DNA of 64,000 nucleotides, from assembly GCF_001713375.1 (NCBI RefSeq), contig NZ_CP016449.1, forward strand, positions 2,232,001 through 2,296,000, given 5' to 3'. This DNA comes from Hydrogenophaga sp. RAC07 (GTDB lineage Bacteria; Pseudomonadota; Gammaproteobacteria; Burkholderiales; Burkholderiaceae_C). Shown here piece after piece: positions 43,401 through 51,465 of the stretch (the first letter of the stretch is position 1; each line of letters starts with the position of its first letter). The notes under the pieces were generated by a model. That model had not been told where the DNA came from, did no database searches, and saw nothing but the letters and a program-made list of their open reading frames with translations. The position numbers and the translations under genes were made by a program.

Positions 43401-46400
43401 ATGCTGACCGAGACGGTGGACCGCTTTGATCCCAGCTTCAACGTGATCGGCGACCCCAACTCGGCGGACCCACAACAGCAACTCGGGCTGGTCGCGGCCT
43501 TCCTGAACCCGCTCGAATTCGCCGCCAGCGGCCCGACCGCGGACGAAGCGGCCGGTGCGCTGGTTCGCGGCCTGACGCGGCAGCAGGGCAACGAGATCGA
43601 CGAGTTCGTGACCGAAGCCCTGCGCAACAACCTGCTGGGCCTGCCGCTGGACCTCGCGGCCATCAACATCATGCGGGGCCGTGACACCGGCGTGCCGACC
43701 TTGAACGCGGCGCGCCGCGACTTCTACAACGTGACCGGCGACAGCCAGCTCAAGCCCTACACCAGTTGGATCGATCTCACCCACAACCTCAAACACGAGG
43801 CCTCGGTGATCAACTTCATCGCCGCCTACGGCACGCACACGACCATCCTGAACGCAACGTCGCTGGAGGCCAAGCGCGCAGCGGCCATGAACCTCGTGTT
43901 CGGCGACCCGACCCTGACCGGGGCCGAGGCCACCGCCTTCAACGCCGACCGCATGGCCTTCCTCAACAGCACCGGCGACTACGCCGCCGGGCCCGGCGGG
44001 GTCACCATCACCGGGGTGGACGCCATCGACCTCTGGATCGGTGGCCTGGCCGAGAAGCAGATGCCCTTCGGCGGCTTGCTGGGTTCGACCTTCAACTTCG
44101 TCTTCGAAGAACAGATGGAGAAGCTGCAGGACGGCGACCGGTTCTACTACCTGGAGCGCACCCAGGGCCTGAACTTCCTCACCGAGCTGGAGAACAACTC
44201 CTTCGCCCGCATGGTCATGGCCAACACCGACGCGACCCACCTGCCCGGCGACGTCTTCTCGGCTCCCGGTCTGATCCTCGAGGTGGACGAAACCAAGCAG
44301 TTCACTGGACTGGGACCGGAGGGACGCGATGACCCGGTCGGCGACGTGATCCGCAACAACCCCGGCACGGAAATCCCCGACCCGAATTACCTCCATTACA
44401 TTGGCGACGAGCACGTGGTGCTGGGCGGCACCGAGGGCAACGACACCTTGATTGCCAGCCTGGGCGATGACACGCTCTACGGCGACGGCGGACGCGACCG
44501 GCTCGAAGGTGGCGACGGCAACGACTTCGTGCTCGGTGGCGCCGGCGACGACATCATGACGGACCGGGGTGGCGACGACAACATGCAGGGCGGCGACGGC
44601 AACGACGCCATCCACGGCGGCAACGGTGCCAACCTGATCCTCGGTGGCTTCGGCAGTGACTTCATCGTCACGGGCGAAGACCCGTCCGAGGCCTTCGGTG
44701 GTCCGGGCAACGACTTCATCCTGGGCGCGCGCGGCAACGAGTTCGTGTTCGGCAACGAAGGCGACGACTGGATCGAGTTCGGCATGGCCGACGGCAGCGC
44801 CGGTGAGAACTTCGACGCGTTCTCGCGCGACGAGACGGTGGGTCACGACGTCTTCATCGGCAACACCATCTCCGACCGCATGGACGGTGAAGGCGGCGAC
44901 GACATCATGGTGGGCAACGGTGGCCAGGTCGATCGCTACGAAGGCGGCTCCGGCTTCGACTGGGCCAGCTTCAAGGACGACCAGTTCGGCGTCAACGCCG
45001 ACCTGCTGCTGCGCGCCTTCGACGAAACCCCGGTGCCCCTGTCCAACGCCACCGTGCTCGCACGCTTCACATCGATCGAAGGCATGTCGGGCTCGGCGTT
45101 CGGCGACCTGCTGCGCGGTGACAACAATGACGCTGCCGCCATGGCGCTGTCCGGTGCCACCGGCAGCGTGCTGACCAACATGGCACTGATCGACGGTCTG
45201 CAAGGCTTCCTCGACACCGCGCTGGGTGGCCCGGTGACCTCGTTTGCCGGCAACGTCATCCTGGGTGGCGGCGGCAGCGACATTCTCGAAGGGCGTGGCG
45301 GAGACGACGTTCTGGACGGCGACGCGTGGCTCAACGTGCAACTGGAAGCCCCCGGGGTCGGTGGCGTGGGCACGGTGCGTGCCAACAGCATGACCGAGCT
45401 GCAGGCACGCGTGTTCTCGGGTGAACTCAATCCGGGCGACATCCGGATCGTGCGCGAGATCACCACCGCACCCGATGCCGACTTCGACACCGCCGTGTTC
45501 TCCGATGTGCTGGCCAACTACGACATCTTCACCAACGACGCGGGGCAGCTCGTGGTGAGCCACGTGGTGGACGGTGCGCCCGGCTCGGACGGCAGCGACG
45601 TGGTGATGAACATCGAGCGTTTGCAGTTCTCCGACCAGGCCCTGGTGCTGGGTGGCCTGAACGCGGACCCGGATGGCTTCCTCACCATCGACGACACCAC
45701 ACCGACCGAAGACCAGGTGCTGAGCGTCTCGGCGCTGGGCATCACGGACGCCGACAACATCAGCCCGACCAACCCGACCGGCGCGATCACCGGACCCGTC
45801 ACCTACGTCTGGCAGGCGGAGGTGCGTCCCGGCATCTTCGAGGACATCCTGATCCCGAACGCAGGCGGTGAGGTGGCGCGCGCGACCGGACCCACCTTCA
45901 CGCCCAGCGGCTTCGAGGTCGGCCTCGCCTTGCGGGTGCACGCCATCTACAAGGACGCCAACGACGTGCTGGAGAACGTCTACTCGGCCGCGACCGCGCC
46001 GGTGGAGAGCAACAACAACCTGGCCGCCGGGCAGGTGCTGGTCTCGGACGTGACGCCCACCGAAACGCAGACGCTGCAGGCGATCAACCAGATCACCGAT
46101 CTGGACGGCTTGCCTGCCGTTGACGGCTTCAGCTTCCAGTGGCAGCAAAGTGCGTTGGGCGGCGGCGCCGTGTTCACCGACATCGCGGGGGCCACCGACG
46201 CCAGCTTCACGCCGGGCCAGGATCAGGTCAACCGCCAGCTGCGCGTGGTGGTGAGCTTCACCGACCTGCAGGGCCACCCGGAAAGCGTGATCTCGGCACC
46301 GACCATCGTGGTGGGCGACTTCATCGCGCCCAACGATGCGGGGCAGATCCTCAACGGCAACGCCGGCCAGGACATGATCTTTGGCGGCGGCGGGGCGGAC

Positions 46401-48323
46401 ACGCTCAACGGCAACGCCGAGGACGACCTGCTGGACGGCGGTGACGGAGCAGACTCGGTCAACGGCGGCTCCGGCAACGACACGGTGCTGGGCGGTGCAG
46501 GCGCCGACGCACTCAACGGCGGCACGGAAGCGGACACCATGACCGGCGGCGCGGACGGCGACAACGTGAACGGCGCAGCCGGCGATGACCGTTTCATCGC
46601 CACGGTGGGCGACGGCAACGACGCCTACATCGGTGGCGTGGGCATCGACACCTACGACCTGTCCGCCACAGCAGCGGGGGCCACGGTCACCGCCGCGTCG
46701 TCGAGCAGCGCCGAGACCGGCGCCGACACCCTGAACACCATCGAAAACGTGGTCGGCAGCCAGGGCAACGACAGCATCACCCTCGATGGTGGCAACAACG
46801 TGATCGACGGCCAGGGCGGCGACGACCTGCTCAACGCCGGGGCGGGAACGGACACGGTGCACGGCGGCCTGGGCGACGACACCATCACCGGCGGTCTCGG
46901 CAACGACACGCTCAACGGCGACGACGGGGACGACACCTTCGTTTACACCATCGGCCACGGGGCGGACGCGATCGACGGTGGTGCGGGCAGCAACGACCGG
47001 GTGAACATCCTCGGTGGTCCCGGCGCTGGCGCCCAGACGCTGACGGTGGTGCTGGCCGGCACGGCGATCGCGGCCTTTGCGGGCAGCGAGGCGGTCAACG
47101 TCGAATCGTTCACGGCCGATCTGGAAGGCGGGCTCGACACCCTGAGCTATGGAGCGACGACCACCGCCGTCGCGGTCGACCTGGCCACCGGCTCCGCTAC
47201 CGGCTTCGTATCGATCGCCAACATCGAGAACGTGACCGGCGGCGCCGGCAACGACACGCTGCTGGGCAGTGCGGGCGCGAATGCGCTGGTCGGCGGCGCG
47301 GGCAACGACGCGATCACCGGTGGCGCCGGCGCGGACGCAATCAACGGCGGCGTCGGCAACGACACCTTCTTCGCGATCGTGGGCGACGGCAACGACGCCT
47401 ACGTGGGCGCCGGTGGCACCGACGACACCTACGACCTCTCGGGCACGAGCGCAGCGGCCACCGTCAACCTCGCCACCGGCCTGGCCAGCAGCGCCCAGAT
47501 CGGCAACGACACCGTGGCCACCATCGAGCACGTGGTGGGCAGCTCGGCCGGCGACACGCTGACCGGCAGCGTGGGCAACAACACCCTCGACGGGGGAGAC
47601 GGCAACGATCTGATCAACGCCGGCAACGGTGCGGACATGCTCAATGGCGGTGCCGGCAACGACACCCTCAACGGGGAGGCCGGCAACGACGTCATCACCG
47701 GCGGCCTGGGCAACGACACGGCCAACGGCGGCAACGGCAACGACAGCTTCGTGGCGCAGGTGGGTGACGGCAACGACAGCTACACCGGTGGCACTGGCAC
47801 CGACACCCTGGACCTGTCCGCCACCGCGGCGGGTGCGACCGTCACCGCCGCGTCGGCCACCAGCGCGGAGATCGGGGTGGACACGCTCAACACCATCGAG
47901 AACCTCATCGGCAGCCAGGGCAACGACATCATCACGTTTGCGGCCGGCGCAAACCGCGTCGATGGCCAGGACGGCAACGACACCATCGACACCGGTGCCG
48001 GGAACGACGTGGTCATCGGCGGCCTGGGCGACGACAGCATGAACGGCGGCGCGGGCAACGACATCTTCGAGTTCGCGCCGGGCATCGGCAACGACACGAT
48101 CATCGGCTTCGACGCCAGCCCGGACGGGCTCAACAACCAGGACCGGCTCGACATCTCGGGACTCGGCATCAACGCGGGCAACTTCGCCACCTCGGTGACC
48201 ATCACCGACCTGGGCAACGACACGCTGATCGAGTTTGGGGATCTGAGCTCCATCCTGCTCACGGGCGTGAACGGCGTCGGCGTGAACACCATCACGCAGG
48301 CGGACTTCCTGCTCGCGGCCTGA
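37479..48323 (+). CDS. pehA: Giant RTX protein with two animal-type haem peroxidase domains (PehA-like)
   Basis: 3614 residues, single frame. Peroxidase 1 (about 1-860): GQFFDH with Gln175, Asp178 and distal His179; GDGR-x-x-E with Arg409 and Glu412, equivalent to the catalytic Arg and haem-ester Glu of myeloperoxidase; FRVGHS with Arg517 and proximal His520. RTX block about 869-1170, Ig-like module about 1283-1398. Peroxidase 2 (about 1405-2300) has all the same residues: Gln1585/Asp1588/His1589, Arg1861/Glu1864, Arg1970/His1973. Second RTX block about 2312-2600, Ig-like modules about 2728-2947, long GGxGxD array about 2955-3560. The C-terminus ends DFLLAA, a type I secretion signal style; there is no Sec signal. 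Size and layout recall Pseudomonas putida PehA (from memory). GAGG precedes ATG 37479. Exported by the next two genes. Confidence 0.92.
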   Translation: MASLIRSDLEFILQQILISEAHVAGADLTSLLPNTFAPFGLRTVDGTYNNLMPGQTDYGAADQPFPQMVDAVYPDDADGDTFGPVTNTDYGTSGNVADADPRIISNLIADMSSNNPAAVTAFVEAGLGSIRDSDGALLDLDGNVIPPGTLLTIPNVAPDEGLSAPFNSWFTFFGQFFDHGLDLVNKSSVENIFIPLQPDDPLYVEGSPTNFMVVSRATRDANGDQTNQTTPFVDQNQTYTSHASHQVFLREYAVDASGRPVSTGSLLDGADGGLANWAEVKAQAQAMLGIALDDTDVLDLPLLATDVYGKFIPDPVTGFAQIVLRPDQVGGPLDPDGNGLASGTPGAPIDASVGVRTGHAFLNDIAHNAAPNPGLVADADGVINDPGSQPAGTYDNELLDRHFITGDGRGNENIALTAVHHVFHSEHNRQSEEIKATVLATGDAAFIASWQLPDGSWNGERIFQAARFATEMQYQHLVFEEFARKMQPAIDAFLPETNYDTTINPAIVAEFAHAVFRVGHSMLTESVDRLSPDFVPNDISLLNAFLNPLEFNEDGALSPEEAAGAIVRGMTRQVGNAIDEFVTDALRNSLLGLPLDLAAINLARGRDTGVPTLNAARREFYQTTADPQLKPYTSWVDLTQNLKHEASVLNFIAAYGVHVALSAADVDTLAEKRAVAAALVFGGEAVINEGTPEERTFIADEEDRLAFLNSTGAYASDANGVTITGVDAIDLWIGGLAEKTMPFGGMLGSTFNFVFETQMEALQNGDRFYYLSRLAGMNFLTEMENNSFAKLVMLNTDNTHLPADIFSAPGFILEINQANQFTGLGADLNDDPVGDGSSLIPLVIRDNPGTPGADANYLQYTGGDHVVLGGTAGNDTLIASIGDDTLWGDGGNDRLEGGDGNDNVEGGAGDDIITDRGGDDVLKGNEGNDVIHGGNGFNLIIAGSGSDFVITGEDVSEVFAGQGNDFVLGSKGNLPTLGNEGHDWIELGTQDGTTGDSSDPLGRDNIIGHDVLISGGGFDELIGEGGDDIFVGSDGEDHFDGGSGFDWASYKFDKYGVTANMIVNDLIEPPVAPSAAGIMDRFAFTEGLSGSGFADVLRGDDADATEILQAGAYGSVLTNIALINGLQAILPEGMTTFGGGNIILGGDGSDIIEGRGGNEIIDGDAWLNVRIAISNPAPGLPDTVDSMKDLMPYMLSGQINPSQLSIVREVNMADGPDFDTAVFSGPRANYTVTTSLDGTTTVTDNVGTNDGSDGTDTLRNIERLQFSDESVVLVPGLNSEPVGSLTVSDDTPSVNQLLTVSAAGIADADIAGGTLAGRPVAYVWQVESDPVRAPGVFRDIVDVGGNQPATADGTSFRVTPELSGLALRVRAVYQDDNGVLENVFSAPTAPVTGSVVVTPPAPLPAEGLVASEGVRFIRSDLQFILDQIVISERHAGGEALSDILPNSRVAFGLRTVDGSYNNLVQGQTDFGAADTLFPRLVDPVFLNDQDGDQINLGPGGLLTNTDYGSNSNVVDADPRIISNLIVDQTANNPAAAGLGAETVMSPGLDGIFGTADDKEVFFIPNTAPDEGLSAPFNPFMTFFGQFFDHGLDLVSKGGNGTIFVPLEPDDPLYNPTPGAPNFLVLTRTTQFNGPGADGVLGDDPLTLDVDESLDDTTHEANNGTTPFVDQNQTYTSHPSHQVFLREYTFNAAGDPVSTGRLITNRDLVDGVFGNGNDVDLGGMSTWAIVKAQARDMLGIELDDLDVLNLPLLATDAYGKFIPDPITGFPQLVLRADQIGGPLDPDGNGLASGSPGAPVDASAAVRTGHAFLDDIAHNAHPVNGQTGAPLTADADSVIGGTPAAGTYDDELLDAHYMAGDGRVNENIALTAVHHVFHAEHNRLVEHTKAVILASGDPAFIAHWQLPDGSWNGERLFQAARFGTEMQYQHLVFEEFARKVQPQVDIFFAATQVYDTEIDPSIVAEFAHTVYRFGHSMLTETVDRFDPSFNVIGDPNSADPQQQLGLVAAFLNPLEFAASGPTADEAAGALVRGLTRQQGNEIDEFVTEALRNNLLGLPLDLAAINIMRGRDTGVPTLNAARRDFYNVTGDSQLKPYTSWIDLTHNLKHEASVINFIAAYGTHTTILNATSLEAKRAAAMNLVFGDPTLTGAEATAFNADRMAFLNSTGDYAAGPGGVTITGVDAIDLWIGGLAEKQMPFGGLLGSTFNFVFEEQMEKLQDGDRFYYLERTQGLNFLTELENNSFARMVMANTDATHLPGDVFSAPGLILEVDETKQFTGLGPEGRDDPVGDVIRNNPGTEIPDPNYLHYIGDEHVVLGGTEGNDTLIASLGDDTLYGDGGRDRLEGGDGNDFVLGGAGDDIMTDRGGDDNMQGGDGNDAIHGGNGANLILGGFGSDFIVTGEDPSEAFGGPGNDFILGARGNEFVFGNEGDDWIEFGMADGSAGENFDAFSRDETVGHDVFIGNTISDRMDGEGGDDIMVGNGGQVDRYEGGSGFDWASFKDDQFGVNADLLLRAFDETPVPLSNATVLARFTSIEGMSGSAFGDLLRGDNNDAAAMALSGATGSVLTNMALIDGLQGFLDTALGGPVTSFAGNVILGGGGSDILEGRGGDDVLDGDAWLNVQLEAPGVGGVGTVRANSMTELQARVFSGELNPGDIRIVREITTAPDADFDTAVFSDVLANYDIFTNDAGQLVVSHVVDGAPGSDGSDVVMNIERLQFSDQALVLGGLNADPDGFLTIDDTTPTEDQVLSVSALGITDADNISPTNPTGAITGPVTYVWQAEVRPGIFEDILIPNAGGEVARATGPTFTPSGFEVGLALRVHAIYKDANDVLENVYSAATAPVESNNNLAAGQVLVSDVTPTETQTLQAINQITDLDGLPAVDGFSFQWQQSALGGGAVFTDIAGATDASFTPGQDQVNRQLRVVVSFTDLQGHPESVISAPTIVVGDFIAPNDAGQILNGNAGQDMIFGGGGADTLNGNAEDDLLDGGDGADSVNGGSGNDTVLGGAGADALNGGTEADTMTGGADGDNVNGAAGDDRFIATVGDGNDAYIGGVGIDTYDLSATAAGATVTAASSSSAETGADTLNTIENVVGSQGNDSITLDGGNNVIDGQGGDDLLNAGAGTDTVHGGLGDDTITGGLGNDTLNGDDGDDTFVYTIGHGADAIDGGAGSNDRVNILGGPGAGAQTLTVVLAGTAIAAFAGSEAVNVESFTADLEGGLDTLSYGATTTAVAVDLATGSATGFVSIANIENVTGGAGNDTLLGSAGANALVGGAGNDAITGGAGADAINGGVGNDTFFAIVGDGNDAYVGAGGTDDTYDLSGTSAAATVNLATGLASSAQIGNDTVATIEHVVGSSAGDTLTGSVGNNTLDGGDGNDLINAGNGADMLNGGAGNDTLNGEAGNDVITGGLGNDTANGGNGNDSFVAQVGDGNDSYTGGTGTDTLDLSATAAGATVTAASATSAEIGVDTLNTIENLIGSQGNDIITFAAGANRVDGQDGNDTIDTGAGNDVVIGGLGDDSMNGGAGNDIFEFAPGIGNDTIIGFDASPDGLNNQDRLDISGLGINAGNFATSVTITDLGNDTLIEFGDLSSILLTGVNGVGVNTITQADFLLAA
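40083..40980 (+). repeat. RTX (GGxGxDxxx) calcium-binding repeats, first block
   Basis: Nonapeptide repeats after peroxidase domain 1, for example GGDGNDNVEGGAGDD and GGNGFN. Repeats are interrupted near 40620-40880 and resume as LGGDGSDIIEGRGGNE. They should form a Ca2+-dependent beta-roll after secretion. Confidence 0.85.
44412..45330 (+). repeat. RTX calcium-binding repeats, second block
   Basis: Equivalent position after peroxidase domain 2 (LEGGDGNDFVLGGAGDD, GGDGNDAIHGGNG, later LGGGGSDILEGRGGDD). Same internal interruption as the first block, showing that peroxidase and RTX were duplicated as one unit. Confidence 0.85.
46340..48060 (+). repeat. RTX calcium-binding repeats, long C-terminal block
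   Basis: Many GGxGND repeats in runs separated by three degenerate copies of a longer module, each starting near FxAxVGDGND(A/S)Y and including a DLSxTAAGATVxxAS-like stretch (about 46590, 47370 and 47745). The array precedes the C-terminal secretion signal. Confidence 0.85.
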
Positions 48324-48374
48324 GCAGCCACACCACCCGGCAGCATCGAGACCGTCCACCTGGAGGAAACGCTC

Positions 48375-50057
48375 ATGAAACCCCTGTGGAGCGAACTTCG
48401 ACCGCTGCTGGGCTACATCGCGGCGTTCTCCTTCGTGATCAACCTGCTGTTTCTCGTGCCGGCGTTTTTCACCTTGCAGGTGTTCGACCGCGTCATCTCC
48501 AGCAACAGCCTGGAAACACTGGTGGTGCTGCTCATCGGGACCGGCGTGGCGCTGCTGATCCTGCTGCTGCTGGACTACGTGCGCACCCGACTGCAGAACG
48601 TGCTGGGCAATCTGGTGGAGGAACGCCTCTCGCCGCCGGTGGTCAACGCCATCGTGCAGCGCGCGGCGCGCGCCCCCGGCAGCGCTAGGACTGAGGGCAT
48701 CCGTGATGTGGCGGCGCTGCGCAACGTGTTCTCCGCCAACGGCCTGATCGCGGTGTTCGACGCCCCCTGGGTGGTGGTCTACGTGGGGGTGATCTGGATG
48801 TTCCACCCCGCCCTGGGCCTGGGCGCCGCGTTCTCCGCGCTGCTGATGCTGGCGCTGGCATGGCTCAACGACCGCATCAGCCGCCGAGCGCTGGAAGACT
48901 TGCAGCACGAAGGGCGCCGCGCGTCGCAGTACGTGGAGAGTTCGCTGCGCAACGCCGAGGTTCTGCAGGCGCTGGGCATGACGCAGCGCCTGCTCAAACG
49001 CTGGCGCGCGCTGCAGGACCAGATCGCCGCCACGCAGACCAGCGCGAGCCGCAGCACGGTGGCCTTCACCGCTGCGACCAAGGCGGTGCGCCAGGCAATC
49101 CAGATCCTCATGCTGGCGCTGGGCGCCTGGCTGGTGCTGAGCCAGCAGGCCTCGGCCGGCGTGATGATTGCCACCAGCATCCTGCTGGGTCGGGCCGTGC
49201 AACCGGTGGAGCAGCTGGTGGGCAGCTGGCGCCTGCTGATCGAGGGCCGGGCCGCCTACCAGCGCCTGTTCGAGTTGTCACGCGACTTCGATCGCGGCGA
49301 GCCCGGCGTGGTGATGCCGCGCCCCGAGGGCCGCCTCACGGTAGAGAACATGGCGTTTCTCCCGCCGGGCGCGGACAACCAGGTGCTGAGCAACATCGCC
49401 TTCTCGCTGGCGGCCGGCGAGGCGCTGGCCGTCATCGGGCCAAGCGCAGCCGGCAAGTCCACCCTCGCCCGCCTGCTCACCGGCGTGTGGAAACCCACGG
49501 CCGGGCGGGTGCGGCTTGACGGGGTGGACGTGGCGACCTGGCCGCGCGAGCAGATCGGCCCCTACATCGGCTATGTGCCGCAGGACGTCGAGCTGTTTGA
49601 CGGCACCGTGGCGGACAACATCGCCCGCCTGGACAAGATCAACTCGGAGGCGGTGGTGGACGCCGCCATGCGCGCCAACGCGCACGAGATGATCCTGACC
49701 CTGCCCAAGGGCTACGACACGCCGGTGGGAGAACTCGGATCGCGACTGTCACCGGGCCAGCGCCAGCGCGTTGCGCTGGCGCGTGCGCTCTACGGCAACC
49801 CGCAGCTGGTGGTTCTGGACGAGCCGAACTCCAACCTGGATGGTGACGGCGAGATTGCGCTGGCCCAGGCGATGGGCGCGCTGCGCCGCGCAGGCGTGAC
49901 CTCGATCGTCGTCACGCACCGGCCTTCGCTCATTGCCCATGTGGACAAGATCCTCGTACTGGCCGCCGGACGGATCCAGCAGTTCGGCCCCTCGGGCGAG
50001 GTCATGAAGGGCATGCAGCGCCAGGCCCAGGTGATGGTGGACCAGAAGGCCGCCTGA
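48375..50057 (+). CDS. Type I secretion system permease/ATPase (PrtD/HasD-like)
   Basis: 560 residues. N-terminal membrane domain (about 15-290, six helices; VPAFFTLQVFDRVISSNSLETLVVL at the first helices) without the C39 peptidase or C39-like domain of HlyB. ATPase domain about 325-550: Walker A GPSAAGKSTLARLL near 357, Q-loop IGYVPQDVELFDGTVADNIA, signature LSPGQRQRVALARAL, Walker B LVVLDEPNSNLD, H-loop VVTHRP. PrtD-type transporters export RTX proteases, lipases and similar substrates with C-terminal signals. It follows the giant peroxidase gene by 51 bases, with GGAGGAAAC before ATG 48375, so the peroxidase is its probable substrate. Confidence 0.93.
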   Translation: MKPLWSELRPLLGYIAAFSFVINLLFLVPAFFTLQVFDRVISSNSLETLVVLLIGTGVALLILLLLDYVRTRLQNVLGNLVEERLSPPVVNAIVQRAARAPGSARTEGIRDVAALRNVFSANGLIAVFDAPWVVVYVGVIWMFHPALGLGAAFSALLMLALAWLNDRISRRALEDLQHEGRRASQYVESSLRNAEVLQALGMTQRLLKRWRALQDQIAATQTSASRSTVAFTAATKAVRQAIQILMLALGAWLVLSQQASAGVMIATSILLGRAVQPVEQLVGSWRLLIEGRAAYQRLFELSRDFDRGEPGVVMPRPEGRLTVENMAFLPPGADNQVLSNIAFSLAAGEALAVIGPSAAGKSTLARLLTGVWKPTAGRVRLDGVDVATWPREQIGPYIGYVPQDVELFDGTVADNIARLDKINSEAVVDAAMRANAHEMILTLPKGYDTPVGELGSRLSPGQRQRVALARALYGNPQLVVLDEPNSNLDGDGEIALAQAMGALRRAGVTSIVVTHRPSLIAHVDKILVLAAGRIQQFGPSGEVMKGMQRQAQVMVDQKAA

Positions 50058-50091
50058 CGGCCTGAAGCAAACAAGAGCAGGACACACGGTC

Positions 50092-51432
50092 ATGAACACC
50101 TCTGCAACGCTCACCATGACCGCCGCGTCCGGATCGCGCAGCAACGAGGACCATGCCCGGCGCCTGGTGCGCACCGGCTGCTGGATCGTGATCGTGGCGG
50201 TGGTGCCGATCACCCTGTGGATGGGATTCGCCCCGCTGTCCATGGCGGTGGTGGCGCCCGCGTTCGTCAAAGTGGATCTCAATCGCCGCCCGGTGCAACA
50301 CCTTGAAGGCGGCACAGTGCGCGAGGTGCTGGTGCGCGACGGCCAGCATGTGAATGCCGGCGATGCGGTGCTGGTGCTGGGCGATGTGCGCGTGGACGCC
50401 GACCGCAACCGCCTGGGTTACCGCGTCTATGTGGAGCGGGCCACACTGGAGCGGCTGGAAGCCGAACATTCCTTTGCGCGAACGCTCACGTTCTCCGAAG
50501 AACTGTCCAGGGCCGCGCAACAGGACAAGCGCATTCAGAACGCGCTGCACAAGGAAAGCGCGCTGTTCCGGGCGCAGCGCCATTCGCTGGACAGCGCCAC
50601 CACGCTGATGAGGACTCAGCGGGACCGTGTCGAGCAGGAGATCATTGCGGTCGAGGCGCAGATCGCACAGGCGCAAAACTCGCTCACCCTGCAGCGCAGC
50701 GATCTGGAGGCAAACCGGGAGTTGATCAAACAAGGCTTCATCTCGTCGAGCCGCATCTCGCAGCTGGATTCGGTGGTGCTGGAGTACGCCGCCAAGCTCG
50801 AAGAGCGCCGCACCGAACTTGCGCGCGCCGCGCAACGGCTGGTGGAAATCGACCTGAAGATCCAGTCGATCCGCAACGACTATGTGAAGTCCGCGAGCGA
50901 TCAACTCAAGGCCACCGCCCAGCGCCTGGGCGAGATTGAACAGGAGCAGCGCAAGTCGGACGACGCCGCCATGCGCCAGGTCGTGACCGCACCGGCCAGC
51001 GGCGAAATCATCGACCTGAAGTTCACTTCGCCCGGTGCGGTTGTGGGGCCCGGCGAGGCCATCGCGGACATCGTGCCGAGCAACACGCAACTCCTGATCG
51101 AGGCGCGCATCCGGCCCGAAGACGTGAGCAACGTGCAGCTGAACCAGCGCGCTCGCGTGAAATTCACCGCCTTCAAGTACCGCAACACCACGATGGTGGC
51201 CGGGAAAGTCACCTACGTCTCCGGCGACCGCCTGATCGACCGCCAGACCAACCTGCCCTACTACAACGTGATGATCCTCGCCGATGCCGAGGCGCTCAAG
51301 TCGATCGGCGAGTTCAAGCTCCAGGCCGGCATGCCCGCCGAGGTCTACATCGAAGGCTCGAAACAGACCGCGCTGCAGTACCTCGCCGAACCCATCACGT
51401 CCACCCTGCGCAGGGCAGGCAGACAGATGTGA
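50092..51432 (+). CDS. HlyD-family periplasmic adaptor of type I secretion (PrtE/HasE-like)
   Basis: 446 residues. Short cytoplasmic start, one membrane helix (about 26-50, TGCWIVIVAVVPITLWMGF), a lipoyl half-motif VNRRPVQHLEGGTVREVLVRDGQ-like near 65-85, and a long coiled-coil hairpin (about 105-290). A second lipoyl half follows in VTAPASGEIIDLKFTSPGAVVGPGE near 305, then a beta-barrel ending in AGMPAEVYIEGSKQTALQYL. It bridges the inner-membrane ABC protein to an outer-membrane TolC-type channel. No TolC homologue is encoded nearby, so a channel encoded elsewhere must be used. It lies 34 bases after the ATPase gene. Confidence 0.92.
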   Translation: MNTSATLTMTAASGSRSNEDHARRLVRTGCWIVIVAVVPITLWMGFAPLSMAVVAPAFVKVDLNRRPVQHLEGGTVREVLVRDGQHVNAGDAVLVLGDVRVDADRNRLGYRVYVERATLERLEAEHSFARTLTFSEELSRAAQQDKRIQNALHKESALFRAQRHSLDSATTLMRTQRDRVEQEIIAVEAQIAQAQNSLTLQRSDLEANRELIKQGFISSSRISQLDSVVLEYAAKLEERRTELARAAQRLVEIDLKIQSIRNDYVKSASDQLKATAQRLGEIEQEQRKSDDAAMRQVVTAPASGEIIDLKFTSPGAVVGPGEAIADIVPSNTQLLIEARIRPEDVSNVQLNQRARVKFTAFKYRNTTMVAGKVTYVSGDRLIDRQTNLPYYNVMILADAEALKSIGEFKLQAGMPAEVYIEGSKQTALQYLAEPITSTLRRAGRQM

Positions 51433-51465
51433 ACCGCTTGAATCCCTTCAACCAGGAGATGTGAC

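Noticed and set aside
46340..48060. Dense direct repeats that might be mistaken for CRISPR or satellite DNA
   Set aside because: They are in-frame codons for GGxGND RTX repeats with no uniform spacers.
42855..49202. Very long open frame (2115 codons) on the minus strand opposite the giant peroxidase gene
   Set aside because: It is the antisense shadow of GC-rich, RTX-repeat coding sequence. It has no recognisable domain, and the plus-strand protein is clearly real.
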